Notes: generated by a model not told the origin, from the letters alone. A stretch of DNA of 64,000 bases from Paenibacillus sp. FSL R7-0273 (GCF_000758625.1 NZ_CP009283.1:4599501-4663500); one strand, 5' to 3'. Positions 1-9,472 are shown, counted from the first letter of the stretch. Translations and numbers: made by a program.

Positions 1-3000
1 GCGTCTCTCCGCTCTCTTCAACCTGCCGCAGGATGGAGTCAGGCAGCCTGCTGAAGCTGCTGCGGCTCTGTACCCTGACAGAAATGTTATCCTCATCTGC
101 CAGATATTCGCCTTCTACCAGCAGCCCTGAGCTGCCGGTCATCCGGATGCAGCCGCGCTGTGCCCCGGCATTTTTGATGACGATCTGCATCAGCGCCTCA
201 AGCAGGTTGTCCAGCTCAATCTCCTTGGAAATGGCCTGGGAGGCCAGAATCATGGAATCGAGGTCAATGCTTTCTGTATAATCCGATACAGTCCGCCCAT
301 GCAAAAATTCCTTGGTATTGATTTTACGGACAATGTCCGGGTACTGCCCCTTCAGGAACTGGATCTTGGCCTTGGCGCCCCATATAGAATAGTAGTACAC
401 GGACTGTCTGAGCAGATAGGCGGCAAACTCATTAAACTGCTTGGCATAATAAAATTTGGCAGCTAGCTCATTGGCCAGAGCCTTATACCTGACGAAGGTG
501 CCTTGCTCACTGGCCTCAATTGCCAGGTCATAATACTTCCCGGCTTCATCATCCTGTCCTGAGATCCGCGCCCATTCCGCCTTCATCAGCATTTCATGCT
601 GCCTGAAGGTGCCCGGAGCATGCCCCGCCCATTTGCGGACTCTGCCGAGCTCCTTCTTCATCCTCCGTCTTGCCTTGCTCCGGGCCGCACCGCGCAGGCC
701 GGGATAGCTGTAGGCCAGATTCAAGAAGGTGTAGAGCGAAAATTCCTCCATAAAAGCAGAGCCGGACAGCGCACCGATAATATCATAGGCCTTGTCGATA
801 TAGACTAATGCTTCCCCGTAGCTTTCATAGGTGAACAATAGCTTCATTTTGTAGATATAATAAATCGCAATACCGGAGTTGTATTTAGCCTGCTCCAAAT
901 CCTGCAGCATGCTTTCCTCGTCAAAGGAATCATCGCTGAACGAGCGGCTGTCACCCATTTCCCCGAGCAAATTGCGGTAGTATTGCCGGACCAGCTGCGC
1001 GGTTGCCAGCGATTCCTTATATTTGGTGCTCTCGATCATGGCAATCATCCGGTTGCTTTCCTGGAGGTTAGCTGCCAGATCCATCTCCGGATTCCACAGG
1101 TTAACGTAGAAGCAGGAATGAGCCAGGTAGAGCAGGTCCCCAGTCCGCAGGCTGGCTTCTATCGAGGTTGTGAACCAGTCCTGCAGAGTGTCCCACGGCT
1201 CTGTCCAGGCATGGCTGAACAGGGTGTACAATACATGAGCGGCTCCCCGCCACTGAAGGTCATTGAACTTGTCATTAATCCGGATGCCCAGCCGGCCGAA
1301 TTCAAACGCGCCCTTCACATCGCCGAATCCGGACAGCAGCATGGAATAGCCGATAAAAGCAATAGCAGATTCAGGTGAATTGCCGTGCTTCAGCGTTAAA
1401 CCAACCTTTTTAAGCACTGCCAGGCCAAACAGTGAAGTCTCACCTGAGATAAAAGCCGGCGGGATGAAATTAATCAGCAGCCTCATGATCAGCAGCATTT
1501 CCGGGTCCTTCATCTCACGGGAGGCGAAGATATCATCGGCTGTCCTGCCCCGGAGCGCAGCCTTGATCTTCACCAGCTCCTTCAGTACGGAGGCCATTCC
1601 GACACGCTGCGGGATCTGTATGCCCATCTCCTGCAGCCCCTGTCTTCCGGAGGTGATTGCCTCCTTCATCATGCCCAGGTACATATAATGGTCAGCCTGC
1701 AGCTCATAAATCCCGGCACGGTCCATTTTTCCGGAGGTGTGCTGCAGCAGTACAGCGCAGGCAGCATCCGCTTCAGCAATATGATGTGTAAGATAACCGC
1801 ACTGGGCCAGCAGCCTGTAAATCCCGGCAGCAGGAAGCTCCGCATCCTCCCAGGCATTATCAGGCAGCTGCGGCAGCACCGCTTCGAGCAGTGCATAGGC
1901 GGAATCATAACCGAAGGCCGCCTTGGCTTTACGGGCAGCCCGCAGGTTAAGCCTGATTACCTCAGTGATTTCAGCCCGGGTCCGGATAAATTCCAGCCCC
2001 TTGTTCATATGGGCGGCAATATCCACAATCCGTTCTTCCGCCTTATCCTGAGGCAGATGATCAAGCAGTGCTTTACCGATTTTAAGATGAAGCTGCCGGC
2101 GTTCACTTTCCTCAATCATCTGATAAAAGGCCTGTTGAATACGGTCGTGGGCAAAACGGAATGAAATAGCCAGCTCCGGCTCCGGCTCTGAAGAATTCTC
2201 GTCCAGATAACCCGAGAATATCGCATAGCTGGCATCTGACGGTATAATCAGCTCCTCATCAACCGCAGAGGCAATAGCCCGGGCGATGCTGCCCCGCGGC
2301 TCTCCGCTGATCAGCTTCAGCAGGCTGAAATCGAACATGCTGCCCGAAGCCGCACCCAGCATCAGCATATTACGGACCTCCTGAGGCAGATTAATCAACT
2401 TCCTCATCAGAAACTCAACAATATTCTCATTTACCGGCAAGCTTAGAATCTGCTCCAGCTGCCAGCTCCAGCTCCCCTGCAGCTCATCAAAGTACAGATA
2501 TCCGCTGCGGTATAGTTCCTTCAGCAGTTCACTGACAAAAAACGAATTGCCCTTCGTCCGCTTGTAAATCACTTCCGCCAGCATATCCACACGCTCACGC
2601 GGACTGAATAGTGTATCTGATATAAGCTGATTCACGTCAAGTACAGTCAGGGGCTGAAGGGTAATCACCCCTACCTCCCGGCTTTTTTCGATCTTTGCAA
2701 CAGAGGTTAACAGCGGATGCCCTTCATGGATTTCGTTCCCCCTGTACGAGCAGACTATGAACAGCCTGCGCAGCTGGTGATCCAGCAGCAGACGCTCCAC
2801 AAGCTGCAGGCTGGAATAATCTGCCCACTGTACATCGTCCAGGAACAATACCAGCGGACGTTCATTTAAGGTGATGCCTTCAATAAATTTGGCAAAGGTA
2901 AGAAAGAACCGGTTCGTCTCCTCGGCTGGATTAAGCGGCTCCATCTCAGGCTGTATGCCAATCCAGTCAGCCAGCTCCGGGATCAGGCCTGCAATCAGGC

Positions 3001-4204
3001 TGCCGTTCCCGTCCAATCCTGAGGCCAGGGAGTGTGCAATCCGCTGCTTAAATTCACTGTCCGGATTATCAAGCAGCTGGCTGATCAGCCGGCGGAAGGC
3101 TTCAGTGATAGCGCTGAAAGGAATGTTGCGGTTATACTGGTCAAACTTCCCTTCGGCGAACCAGCCCTTTTCCTCGCTGATGGACTTGTGCAGCTCATGC
3201 ACCAGTGCTGTTTTGCCGACACCGGCCTCACCGGTAACCAGCATCAGCTGCGGCTGGCCGCTGACACTTTGCCGGAAGGCTTCTGTTAGCCTGGCCAGCT
3301 CCGCTTCCCGGCCGTATATTTTTTGCGGAATCCGGAACACATTATACCGGTCTTCCGCACCAACCACAAAGCCCGCTTCTCCGGCAAGCACCTTTTTCAG
3401 ATCGGCTTTGATCCCGTAGGTGCTGCGGTATCTCTCTTCGGAGGACTTCTCCATCAGCTTCATTATGATGCCTGAAAGCTCGGATGACACTCTGCCGCCG
3501 GTCAGCTGATGCGGAGGGACTGCTTCCTTGGCAATAATGGAGTAGATCTGCTCCAGCATCTCCTGCGTACTGTAAGGCCTGCTTCCGGTCATTAGCTCAT
3601 AGAGCACCACACCCAGCGAGTAAAAATCACTCCGGTAATCGATATTGCGGTTCATACGGCCGGTCTGCTCAGGCGATATATACTGGATGCTGCCCTCAAG
3701 CACCCCGCTGTTCTGAAATTCCTGCTTCTCCTTCGGGAGCTTCACAGCCAGATCAAAATCGATCAGCTGCACCACGTCCTGCTCCCGGTTCCAGATAATA
3801 TTGGAGGGCTTAATATCCTTGTGAATGACATTCTGCTCATGCACCGCACCGAGAATATCTACTATTTTAATGGCAAGCCTCAGAAGTGTTGCGGTATCCG
3901 GAATCTCCGTCTCCATAATCTCCTTGAGCGAGCGCCCGTGGATATCCTCCAGCACCATTACATAAAAACCGTTCTTTTCCTCGAGCTTAAGGGGTTTGAT
4001 TACGCCATCGAGCCGTGCGCTAAGCTCCTTCAGCAGCCTGTACTCCTGCTTGAATCTCATCACTGCCTCGGGACTGGTGAATTCCGCTTTTAATACTTTT
4101 AAAATAACCGTATCACCGGATAAAGGATCTCCGCACCTGTAAACCGATTTCGCATACTGATCTGAAATGGTCTCCAGGACCTGATAGTTGTCCAACGCAA
4201 TCAT
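1..4204 (-). CDS. Large Ser/Thr kinase - AAA ATPase - GAF signalling protein (3' end beyond window)
   Basis: The reading frame runs from an ATG at 4204 (SD AAAGGTGGAG just upstream) off the left edge, giving about 1,401 visible residues. The N-terminal protein kinase domain (about 1-270) has ILKVLK (likely ATP lysine K36), a catalytic loop HKDIKPSN (H128-D130) and IDFDLA (149-153) where DFG is expected. There is no glycine-rich loop. An AAA/NACHT-like ATPase follows, with Walker A GEAGVGKT near residue 326 and Walker B LFLDDVQWAD. Then comes a long helical, TPR-like region, and a GAF domain begins near the cut end. This is the kinase/ATPase/GAF architecture common in cyanobacteria and some Bacilli, which usually ends in a histidine kinase, PP2C or GGDEF output; that part is not visible. 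The input signal is unknown. The gene lies 13 bp after a membrane protein gene, probably in one operon. Confidence 0.88.
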   Translation of the reverse strand, partial: MIALDNYQVLETISDQYAKSVYRCGDPLSGDTVILKVLKAEFTSPEAVMRFKQEYRLLKELSARLDGVIKPLKLEEKNGFYVMVLEDIHGRSLKEIMETEIPDTATLLRLAIKIVDILGAVHEQNVIHKDIKPSNIIWNREQDVVQLIDFDLAVKLPKEKQEFQNSGVLEGSIQYISPEQTGRMNRNIDYRSDFYSLGVVLYELMTGSRPYSTQEMLEQIYSIIAKEAVPPHQLTGGRVSSELSGIIMKLMEKSSEERYRSTYGIKADLKKVLAGEAGFVVGAEDRYNVFRIPQKIYGREAELARLTEAFRQSVSGQPQLMLVTGEAGVGKTALVHELHKSISEEKGWFAEGKFDQYNRNIPFSAITEAFRRLISQLLDNPDSEFKQRIAHSLASGLDGNGSLIAGLIPELADWIGIQPEMEPLNPAEETNRFFLTFAKFIEGITLNERPLVLFLDDVQWADYSSLQLVERLLLDHQLRRLFIVCSYRGNEIHEGHPLLTSVAKIEKSREVGVITLQPLTVLDVNQLISDTLFSPRERVDMLAEVIYKRTKGNSFFVSELLKELYRSGYLYFDELQGSWSWQLEQILSLPVNENIVEFLMRKLINLPQEVRNMLMLGAASGSMFDFSLLKLISGEPRGSIARAIASAVDEELIIPSDASYAIFSGYLDENSSEPEPELAISFRFAHDRIQQAFYQMIEESERRQLHLKIGKALLDHLPQDKAEERIVDIAAHMNKGLEFIRTRAEITEVIRLNLRAARKAKAAFGYDSAYALLEAVLPQLPDNAWEDAELPAAGIYRLLAQCGYLTHHIAEADAACAVLLQHTSGKMDRAGIYELQADHYMYLGMMKEAITSGRQGLQEMGIQIPQRVGMASVLKELVKIKAALRGRTADDIFASREMKDPEMLLIMRLLINFIPPAFISGETSLFGLAVLKKVGLTLKHGNSPESAIAFIGYSMLLSGFGDVKGAFEFGRLGIRINDKFNDLQWRGAAHVLYTLFSHAWTEPWDTLQDWFTTSIEASLRTGDLLYLAHSCFYVNLWNPEMDLAANLQESNRMIAMIESTKYKESLATAQLVRQYYRNLLGEMGDSRSFSDDSFDEESMLQDLEQAKYNSGIAIYYIYKMKLLFTYESYGEALVYIDKAYDIIGALSGSAFMEEFSLYTFLNLAYSYPGLRGAARSKARRRMKKELGRVRKWAGHAPGTFRQHEMLMKAEWARISGQDDEAGKYYDLAIEASEQGTFVRYKALANELAAKFYYAKQFNEFAAYLLRQSVYYYSIWGAKAKIQFLKGQYPDIVRKINTKEFLHGRTVSDYTESIDLDSMILASQAISKEIELDNLLEALMQIVIKNAGAQRGCIRMTGSSGLLVEGEYLADEDNISVRVQSRSSFSRLPDSILRQVEESGET

Positions 4205-4217
4205 GCCCACTCCACCT

Positions 4218-5384
4218 TTAGCGATTCTTCCCGTTCAATTCTAAATCAGCATCAAATTTAAATACGTAAGCAGCAATAAGCCACACAATCCAGCAGTTCA
4301 CACCAAAGAAAAGATAGCCGTAATAGCCAAGAATCGGCATCTCGGAGAAAATATGAAGCTTGTCCAGGTAAGGGACGGAATATTTCCAGTAATTCGGATT
4401 GGTAGGAATGGAATCATGGAACCATTCACTGCCGAAGTTCCAGAACTCCCAGAAGAACCCGTTGCACAAGGTGGCAAGTGCAATGAGGATAATCCGCGAC
4501 CAGTCACCATTCTTGACCGGAGTGAACGGAGTCCAGTAGCCGCAGAGGGCCATCGCAGCTGACAGCATCGGCACAAGAGCAACCCACAGCACCCAGAACA
4601 GCAGATAAGGATAATAACCCATACCGAACGCCAGGAATAACCCGATTACAAAATAAAGAATTAACAGTGTTCTTGATACGTTAAATTTAGGGCCGTTGCT
4701 GTATCGCTCCTTAAATCCCTTAAAGGTACCCAGCAGGTGATACCATTCGACTATTGCCGGGAGCACCGTTGTATAGGAAAGCGAAAACCAGAAGACGTTC
4801 CCGAAGTTGGAGAAGACATCCTTATTGGGGTAATACCAGTTCTCTACTACAAAAAAATTCAGATATTCAAAGGCGAACCAGCTAAAGCAGGACACAACCG
4901 CCAGCAGCTGCATTAAATGAGGCTTGCGGGATATGATCGAATTGCCGCCCGTCCGTTTATAGACCAGCCCGTCCAGAATCAGGATAAAGGACCACCACAG
5001 CGGGACAAAGGTATAATTCTCGGCCGGCTCAAACAGATCCAGCCGCGCCCACATTAATATCCAGCTGACCGCAAGCACCGGAAGGCTCCACCAGAACCAC
5101 ACCGGAAAACCGGTTCTGTCTCCCTTCGGCCGCGCAATCTGCGGAGAGGGTTTGAAGCCGAACCAACGCGGAAATACAAGCACCAGTGTAATCAGCAGTG
5201 CAACGATGCAGGCAAGCGAGAAATACAGCAGGCTGAATCCGGGATCCGCCTCCACCTTCTGCGCAGGAAAATCACCATAACCGGGAGGCAGGCCCTTCCA
5301 CTTGGCCAGACTGCCAAGCAGCGGCAGCAAAAAAATCAAAATAAATGTTGCAATCAAAAAAAATGTTTTCTGCCCTTTTTTCAC
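4218..5384 (-). CDS. Multipass membrane protein of unknown function
   Basis: Encodes 388 residues with about nine to ten hydrophobic segments. The first (about 7-25) follows a short basic start, MKKGQKT. The protein is rich in Trp, Tyr and Phe, with conspicuous motifs such as NWYYPNKD and WEFWNFGSEW. The start is GTG at 5384 behind AGAGGGG. I do not recognise the family and assign no function. It is 13 bp upstream of the kinase-ATPase-GAF gene on the same strand, so the two are probably co-transcribed, and the membrane protein could be a partner or membrane sensor for the kinase; that is inference only. The aromatic motifs lie between helices, which would suit a binding pocket. Confidence 0.8.
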   Translation of the reverse strand: MKKGQKTFFLIATFILIFLLPLLGSLAKWKGLPPGYGDFPAQKVEADPGFSLLYFSLACIVALLITLVLVFPRWFGFKPSPQIARPKGDRTGFPVWFWWSLPVLAVSWILMWARLDLFEPAENYTFVPLWWSFILILDGLVYKRTGGNSIISRKPHLMQLLAVVSCFSWFAFEYLNFFVVENWYYPNKDVFSNFGNVFWFSLSYTTVLPAIVEWYHLLGTFKGFKERYSNGPKFNVSRTLLILYFVIGLFLAFGMGYYPYLLFWVLWVALVPMLSAAMALCGYWTPFTPVKNGDWSRIILIALATLCNGFFWEFWNFGSEWFHDSIPTNPNYWKYSVPYLDKLHIFSEMPILGYYGYLFFGVNCWIVWLIAAYVFKFDADLELNGKNR

Positions 5385-5484
5385 GACAATACCCCTCTGA
5401 TTATGTAGTATAAAAGTCGAATTTTGTTGACCCGCTATTTATTCGCTGCCACCCCAGATTATTCCTTCTTATTTCCCCCGGGAC

Positions 5485-5940
5485 CTAGAACAAAAGTTGC
5501 ATTTTTACAAACCTGATTCCGTGCACTTCTTCTTCACCGGCAAGCGGAAGGAAGCCCTGGGACTTATAGAAGCCGACTGAGTTGGGTGATGAATTCACAG
5601 TAAGCCGCCGCACTCCTTCCCGTCCCAGCTTATCTGTTACATAATACAGCAGGCTTTTGCCGACTCCGGTGCCCTTGGCTTCACTACTTACGAACAGCAG
5701 GACAATGTGATTGTTATTCCTGACTTCTACTATGCCTGCGCGCTTACCGCCGTTGCTGGCTGAATAAATAATATGGCCGCTGTTCAAGCGTTCCCGGATT
5801 GCCTCAGGTGTCGTAATTCTATAAAACTCGTTAATACCCTCAGATGAATAGTATGGTGAGATGTAGGTATCAAAAGATTCCCGGATCAGACTATGAACTC
5901 CGTGCTCTTCACCGGAAGCAAGCTGAGCAATGTCCAGCAT
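5485..5940 (-). CDS. GNAT family N-acetyltransferase
   Basis: A 151-residue protein with a GNAT fold. The acetyl-CoA loop appears as SSEAKGTGVGKSLL (Q/RxxGxG/A type), followed by the conserved C-terminal NSSPNSVGFYKSQGF strand-helix. The reading frame is open 30 codons further upstream, but the ATG at 5940 sits 8 bases after AAGGAG and begins MLDIAQLASGEE, so I chose it. The substrate (small molecule or protein) cannot be told from sequence. It is a single gene, divergent from the TIM-barrel gene at 6133, with a strong hairpin between the two. Confidence 0.85.
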   Translation of the reverse strand: MLDIAQLASGEEHGVHSLIRESFDTYISPYYSSEGINEFYRITTPEAIRERLNSGHIIYSASNGGKRAGIVEVRNNNHIVLLFVSSEAKGTGVGKSLLYYVTDKLGREGVRRLTVNSSPNSVGFYKSQGFLPLAGEEEVHGIRFVKMQLLF

Positions 5941-6034
5941 CCATGCAACTCCTTTATGATTAGTGCAGGCGGAGAAGAGCTCTGCCTTACACTGGGTATG
6001 TTGTTCCAGAGTTAATTTTACCCAATACAAATCG

Positions 6035-6064
6035 AAAAGACACTAGTTATTTCTAGTGTCTTTT
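6035..6064. other. Perfect 12-bp inverted repeat between divergent genes
   Basis: Arms 6035-6046 (AAAAGACACTAG) and 6053-6064 (CTAGTGTCTTTT) are separated by six bases. The A-rich and T-rich ends make it look like a bidirectional terminator. However, it lies between the starts of two divergent genes (5940 minus, 6133 plus), where a terminator has no obvious transcript to stop. It may instead be an operator. Confidence 0.6.
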
Positions 6065-6132
6065 ACGGGCAGGAACACGGGGCCGTTTTGCCGAATTCCT
6101 TCCATACTATTTCTTTCGCAGGAGGCTTTTTC

Positions 6133-7029
6133 TTGAGACAATTCATGATCGGACAGTATGGCGGATTTGATAAAGAGAAATACAGGAAGGATTTCCGCAG
6201 CGGGTTCTACGGCATTGAGGCTTGTATGTTTGCCTCCGAAGAGGATAGAGCAATCCTTGCAGATGCGGCCAAAAGCAGGGGCTTTGCAATTGGTGTGCAT
6301 TTTCCGTTCCGGAAAGACAGCACGAAGCTGCGGGACCCGCTTGTCCTGTCCGCTGACGATGAGGTGCGTGCTGACGCTTTCGCGCATATCACCGGGGAGC
6401 TGGACTATCTTGCGGCAATCAAGCCTGAATATGTACTGTTCCATTATCCCAAGCCGGTAATTCTCGATGAACGGGTTGACTGGACCGGCTGGCGGTTCGG
6501 GGACCGCCGTGAATACATCTATGAGCATGATATTACACCCGATGAATTGATTATCCGCACTGAGCAGCTGTTTCAATGGCTTGATGTACAGGGCCGTAAA
6601 TATCAGTTCATACCGGTGCTGGAGTTCGATGCGATCAGCCGGCTTACTTATGAGCATGATTTCCTTGAGCAGCTACTGCTCAAATACCCGGGCATCAGGC
6701 TGTGCCAGGACACGGCGAGGCTGTTTCTGCAGGACAAGCTGGACCGCCGCTTTGACGCCCGGACAGTCCTTCAGACCTATACTAAGTATGCCTATCTTAT
6801 TCACCTGTCAAATGTACAGATACTGGACAGTGTTCAGAACAGCCACTACCCGGTGCTTCCCGAGTTAGATGAGGCCGGGGGCTGGGCACCAATTGAAGCT
6901 TATCTGCGGATCATCCGGACAGAGAATCCTGAGGTCAGAATCATGTTCGAGCACCGCTCTGACCTTATTTCGGAGGAACAGCTGGAGCGCTGCTATGCCT
7001 GGGTGAATGCAATCATCAATGGTGCTTAA
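6133..7029 (+). CDS. Sugar phosphate isomerase/epimerase-like TIM-barrel protein
   Basis: A 298-residue protein resembling the xylose isomerase-like / AP endonuclease 2 TIM-barrel superfamily. Typical pieces are the barrel strands GIEACMF, AIGVHFPF, YVLFHYP, FIPVLEFD and RIMFEHRS, with His and Glu residues placed at strand ends as in the metal-binding members. The frame is open to 6088, but AGGAGG at 6120-6125 lies 7 bases before a TTG at 6133, which is the likely start (LRQFMIGQYGG). The substrate is unknown. It is a single gene, convergent with the DUF429 gene. Confidence 0.8.
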   Translation: MRQFMIGQYGGFDKEKYRKDFRSGFYGIEACMFASEEDRAILADAAKSRGFAIGVHFPFRKDSTKLRDPLVLSADDEVRADAFAHITGELDYLAAIKPEYVLFHYPKPVILDERVDWTGWRFGDRREYIYEHDITPDELIIRTEQLFQWLDVQGRKYQFIPVLEFDAISRLTYEHDFLEQLLLKYPGIRLCQDTARLFLQDKLDRRFDARTVLQTYTKYAYLIHLSNVQILDSVQNSHYPVLPELDEAGGWAPIEAYLRIIRTENPEVRIMFEHRSDLISEEQLERCYAWVNAIINGA

Positions 7030-7040
7030 TTCCATGCTTG

Positions 7041-7850
7041 TCACGGGAGCATCCGTACAACCAGACCTTCAAGCATGCGCTTCTTCCATTCTTCTTCTGA
7101 GGCGAATCCGGGCTTGTGCTGTTCGCTGCTCTCCAGCCTATATGTACGGAGACAGTACGCCATCTGGATACAGGCCATTACTGCATCTCTGGCATGAAGG
7201 CTGGCTTGTCCGCGCACATCCACTGCTGCTGCCTCCGCTTCCGGGCTGATCGTGATCTCAAACTCGCTGTCCACCTGCGTTTTGAAGCTGAACGTGATGC
7301 CCTGGAGAGCACCAGGGGCGCTGCTTTTGAGCTTCAATGCTTTCCAGCCGTGGCCGGGATAGATCTCGTATAACCGGGATACGCCTTCCCGGTAAGGCTG
7401 AAACGGATAAACCGCCGCATCCCCTTGCAGATTATGCAGCAGCCGGCGTGCCCCGTAGACCATGGCGTGCATTGCAATCGGTGTCGAGGATACCGGACTT
7501 TTGCCGTCCACGGCAATGTCTGTCACGCGGAGATCCCGGCTGCTTTTGCCGCTATGAAGCTGGCCAAACCGCTGCTTGAACTGGTCCCTGGTGTCGCTGT
7601 AAGCCCCATCTATGAATGTGTCCCAGGATGAAGCATACTGCTGCTCCAGATAATACTCAGGTATCGAAAAAGGAAAATCCATCCCCCACGGTGCTCTGCT
7701 TGTCCTGATATAATAGTACAGATCAAGTCTGTCCTCACAGCTGAAAACCTGTTCAACCGTAAAACGGTTACCGGTCAGCCGGCCGGAGGCAATGAAGATT
7801 TTGCCTTCCGGGTTTTTGGCACCGCTGAAATCGCAGCCGTAAATGTTCAT
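7041..7850 (-). CDS. DUF429 family protein (predicted RNase H-like fold)
   Basis: A 269-residue protein starting MNIYGCDFSGAKN. The early Gly-x-Asp-x-Ser-Gly-Ala is the signature of DUF429, a family predicted to have an RNase H/actin-like fold with an acidic active site; MDFPFSIPE and ARDAVMACIQ are also typical. The molecular function of the family is not established. The ATG at 7850 is preferred over the upstream in-frame ATG at 7883 because AGAGGAG lies just ahead of it. The stop is 11 bp from the end of the convergent epimerase-like gene. Confidence 0.75.
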   Translation of the reverse strand: MNIYGCDFSGAKNPEGKIFIASGRLTGNRFTVEQVFSCEDRLDLYYYIRTSRAPWGMDFPFSIPEYYLEQQYASSWDTFIDGAYSDTRDQFKQRFGQLHSGKSSRDLRVTDIAVDGKSPVSSTPIAMHAMVYGARRLLHNLQGDAAVYPFQPYREGVSRLYEIYPGHGWKALKLKSSAPGALQGITFSFKTQVDSEFEITISPEAEAAAVDVRGQASLHARDAVMACIQMAYCLRTYRLESSEQHKPGFASEEEWKKRMLEGLVVRMLP

Positions 7851-8078
7851 GCTCTCACTCTCCTCTTTTGCCGGCCGGAACATGGTCGTTTACTAATCGT
7901 TGATATTAAGTGTCTGCAGTACGGATTGCTCCTGTTCATTCACTGACAGCTCCCCCTTTATGTTCATGTTACACCTCTGGTAAGGCAAGCTGCAAAAGTA
8001 TATTTTTCTTTGGACGAGGCCATGCTACAATGTGGAAAAAATAGCGCCTGCCTAATGAACTTACAAGGAGTGAAGCCA

Positions 8079-8510
8079 ATGTCAGTTGATGTGTATTTGA
8101 ATTTCAATGGAAACTGCCGTGAAGCTGTAGAATTCTATGCCAAGGTGTTCGGAAACAGTAATCCGCAGATTATGACCTTTGGTGAAGCGCCGCCGAATCC
8201 GGACTATCCGCTCCCGGAAGCAGCCAAAGCACTCGTTATGCATGCCCGCCTGGATGTTGACGGCAGCAATGTGATGTTCTCTGATGTATTTCCCGGCATG
8301 CCGTTTACTGCAGGCAATAATATCAGCCTGGCGCTGGTGACACGCAACGAGGAGGATGTGAAATCCTGGTTCCATCAGCTGAAGGAGGGCGGAAGCGTAA
8401 CTATGGAATTGCAGGAGACCTTCTGGAGTAAATGTTACGGGAGCCTGAAGGATAAATTCGGTATTGAATGGCAGGTTAGCCTAGAAGGCACTGAAACCGC
8501 AGGCAAATAA
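8079..8510 (+). CDS. VOC (PhnB-like) family protein
   Basis: A 143-residue protein of the PhnB/3-demethylubiquinone methyltransferase-like branch of the vicinal oxygen chelate superfamily. It starts MSVDVYLNFNGNCREAVEFY and has the conserved VMHARLDVDGSNVMFSD and WSKCYGSLKDKFGIEWQV segments. AAGGAG lies 8 bases before the ATG at 8079; the longer frame back to 8010 lacks a ribosome site. Members bind metal and small molecules; the specific role is unknown. It is monocistronic and followed by a strong terminator. Confidence 0.85.
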   Translation: MSVDVYLNFNGNCREAVEFYAKVFGNSNPQIMTFGEAPPNPDYPLPEAAKALVMHARLDVDGSNVMFSDVFPGMPFTAGNNISLALVTRNEEDVKSWFHQLKEGGSVTMELQETFWSKCYGSLKDKFGIEWQVSLEGTETAGK

Positions 8511-8535
8511 GCCTGCTTAATTAAATCCGAATATC

Positions 8536-8593
8536 AGGATATGCCATGTATGGCAGGGGGAGACCGCTGTCCGGAGTGACATATCCTTTTTTT
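8536..8593 (+). terminator. Rho-independent terminator after the VOC gene
   Basis: AGGATATG (8536-8543) pairs with CATATCCT (8580-8587), enclosing a second small hairpin TGCCA/TGGCA (8542-8555). Seven T residues follow (8587-8593). Confidence 0.75.
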
Positions 8594-8695
8594 GATACAT
8601 CGAGCGGCTGCAGATTTAGTAATGCGCTTACAATGGGATCTGTGGTTTAATAAAAATACAGCTCTGCACTCATTCCACTGTAAAGGAGACTAGCC

Positions 8696-9100
8696 ATGGA
8701 AATCTCTGCTTTTCTGCTGCCCAAGGATCAGGTCGCTTATATCACTTCATCTCTTTCAATGCTCGAAGCTATGGAGCAACTGGAGCAGCATTATTATTCG
8801 GCGATTCCGATTATAGACCATGAGGGGAAATATGTTGGAACGCTGGCTGAAGGGGATCTGCTGTGGAAGCTCAAGAATACAGCAGGACTCAGCTTCGCTA
8901 GCATGCATGAGGTTAAGGTCAGCGACATTCAACGGCATGTGCATAATGAGAGTGTCTACATCAAGGCCCAGATGGAGGATATGCTGACGCTTGCTGCAGA
9001 CCAGAACTTCGTTCCGGTTGTTGATGGCACCGGCGTTTTTCTCGGTATTATCCGCCGCAAGGATATTATTGAATATTACACCCGGAATATAACGGACTAA
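8696..9100 (+). CDS. CBS-domain pair protein
   Basis: A 134-residue protein made of two CBS motifs and little else: first SAIPIIDHEGKYVGTLAEGD, later FVPVVDGTGVFLGIIRRKDI. AAAGGAG precedes the ATG. CBS pairs bind adenine nucleotides. The size and architecture resemble the c-di-AMP binding protein DarB/CbpB of B. subtilis, but I cannot confirm orthology, so the ligand is left open. It is monocistronic with its own terminator. Confidence 0.85.
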   Translation: MEISAFLLPKDQVAYITSSLSMLEAMEQLEQHYYSAIPIIDHEGKYVGTLAEGDLLWKLKNTAGLSFASMHEVKVSDIQRHVHNESVYIKAQMEDMLTLAADQNFVPVVDGTGVFLGIIRRKDIIEYYTRNITD

Positions 9101-9115
9101 TTCTAAAAATGAAAC

Positions 9116-9172
9116 AGGGGCAGCCCTGCAGGCCGGCTTAACGGCGCTCTGCAGGGCTGCCCCTCTTTTTTT
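9116..9172 (+). terminator. Strong terminator after the CBS gene
   Basis: A perfect 16-bp stem (9116-9131 with 9149-9164, core GGGGCAGCCCTGCAG) has a 17-base loop and is followed by CTTTTTTT. It separates the CBS gene from the convergent STAS operon. Confidence 0.9.
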
Positions 9173-9192
9173 GCACACTTATGAGCCTGCTG

Positions 9193-9471
9193 TTACACTA
9201 TTTCAAACACATTCGTCAGCCGGGTCAGCTCAAAAATCTTCAGCACATTCGGATGAAGGGAACGCAAGCGGATCGTGCCCCCGTTCTCTACGCATTTCTT
9301 GTACAAGCTGACAATTACGCCCAGACCGGTGCTGTCAATGAAGGTACAGGTGCTGAAATCCAGCAGAAAGCTATTCTCGCCGCTGTTAATGTAGTCCCTG
9401 AGCATTTCACGGAAAGCCCCTGCTTCATCCACAGAGAAAATCACCGGCATTTCAATTATAATTTCCTTCAA
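9193..9471 (-). CDS. STAS domain anti-sigma factor antagonist-like protein
   Basis: A 92-residue single STAS domain of the SpoIIAA/RsbV type. FLLDFSTCTFIDSTGLGVI contains the Asp-Ser-Thr-Gly-Leu motif whose Ser is the phosphorylation site in this family. The start is probably the TTG at 9471: AAGGGGTGA lies at the correct distance, and it begins one base after the chemoreceptor stop, so translation is probably coupled. The GTG at 9480 has no room for a ribosome site. It is the last gene of an operon that also encodes an RsbW-like kinase and a PP2C phosphatase, the two enzymes expected to phosphorylate and dephosphorylate it. Confidence 0.9.
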   Translation of the reverse strand: MKEIIIEMPVIFSVDEAGAFREMLRDYINSGENSFLLDFSTCTFIDSTGLGVIVSLYKKCVENGGTIRLRSLHPNVLKIFELTRLTNVFEIV

Positions 9472-9472
9472 G

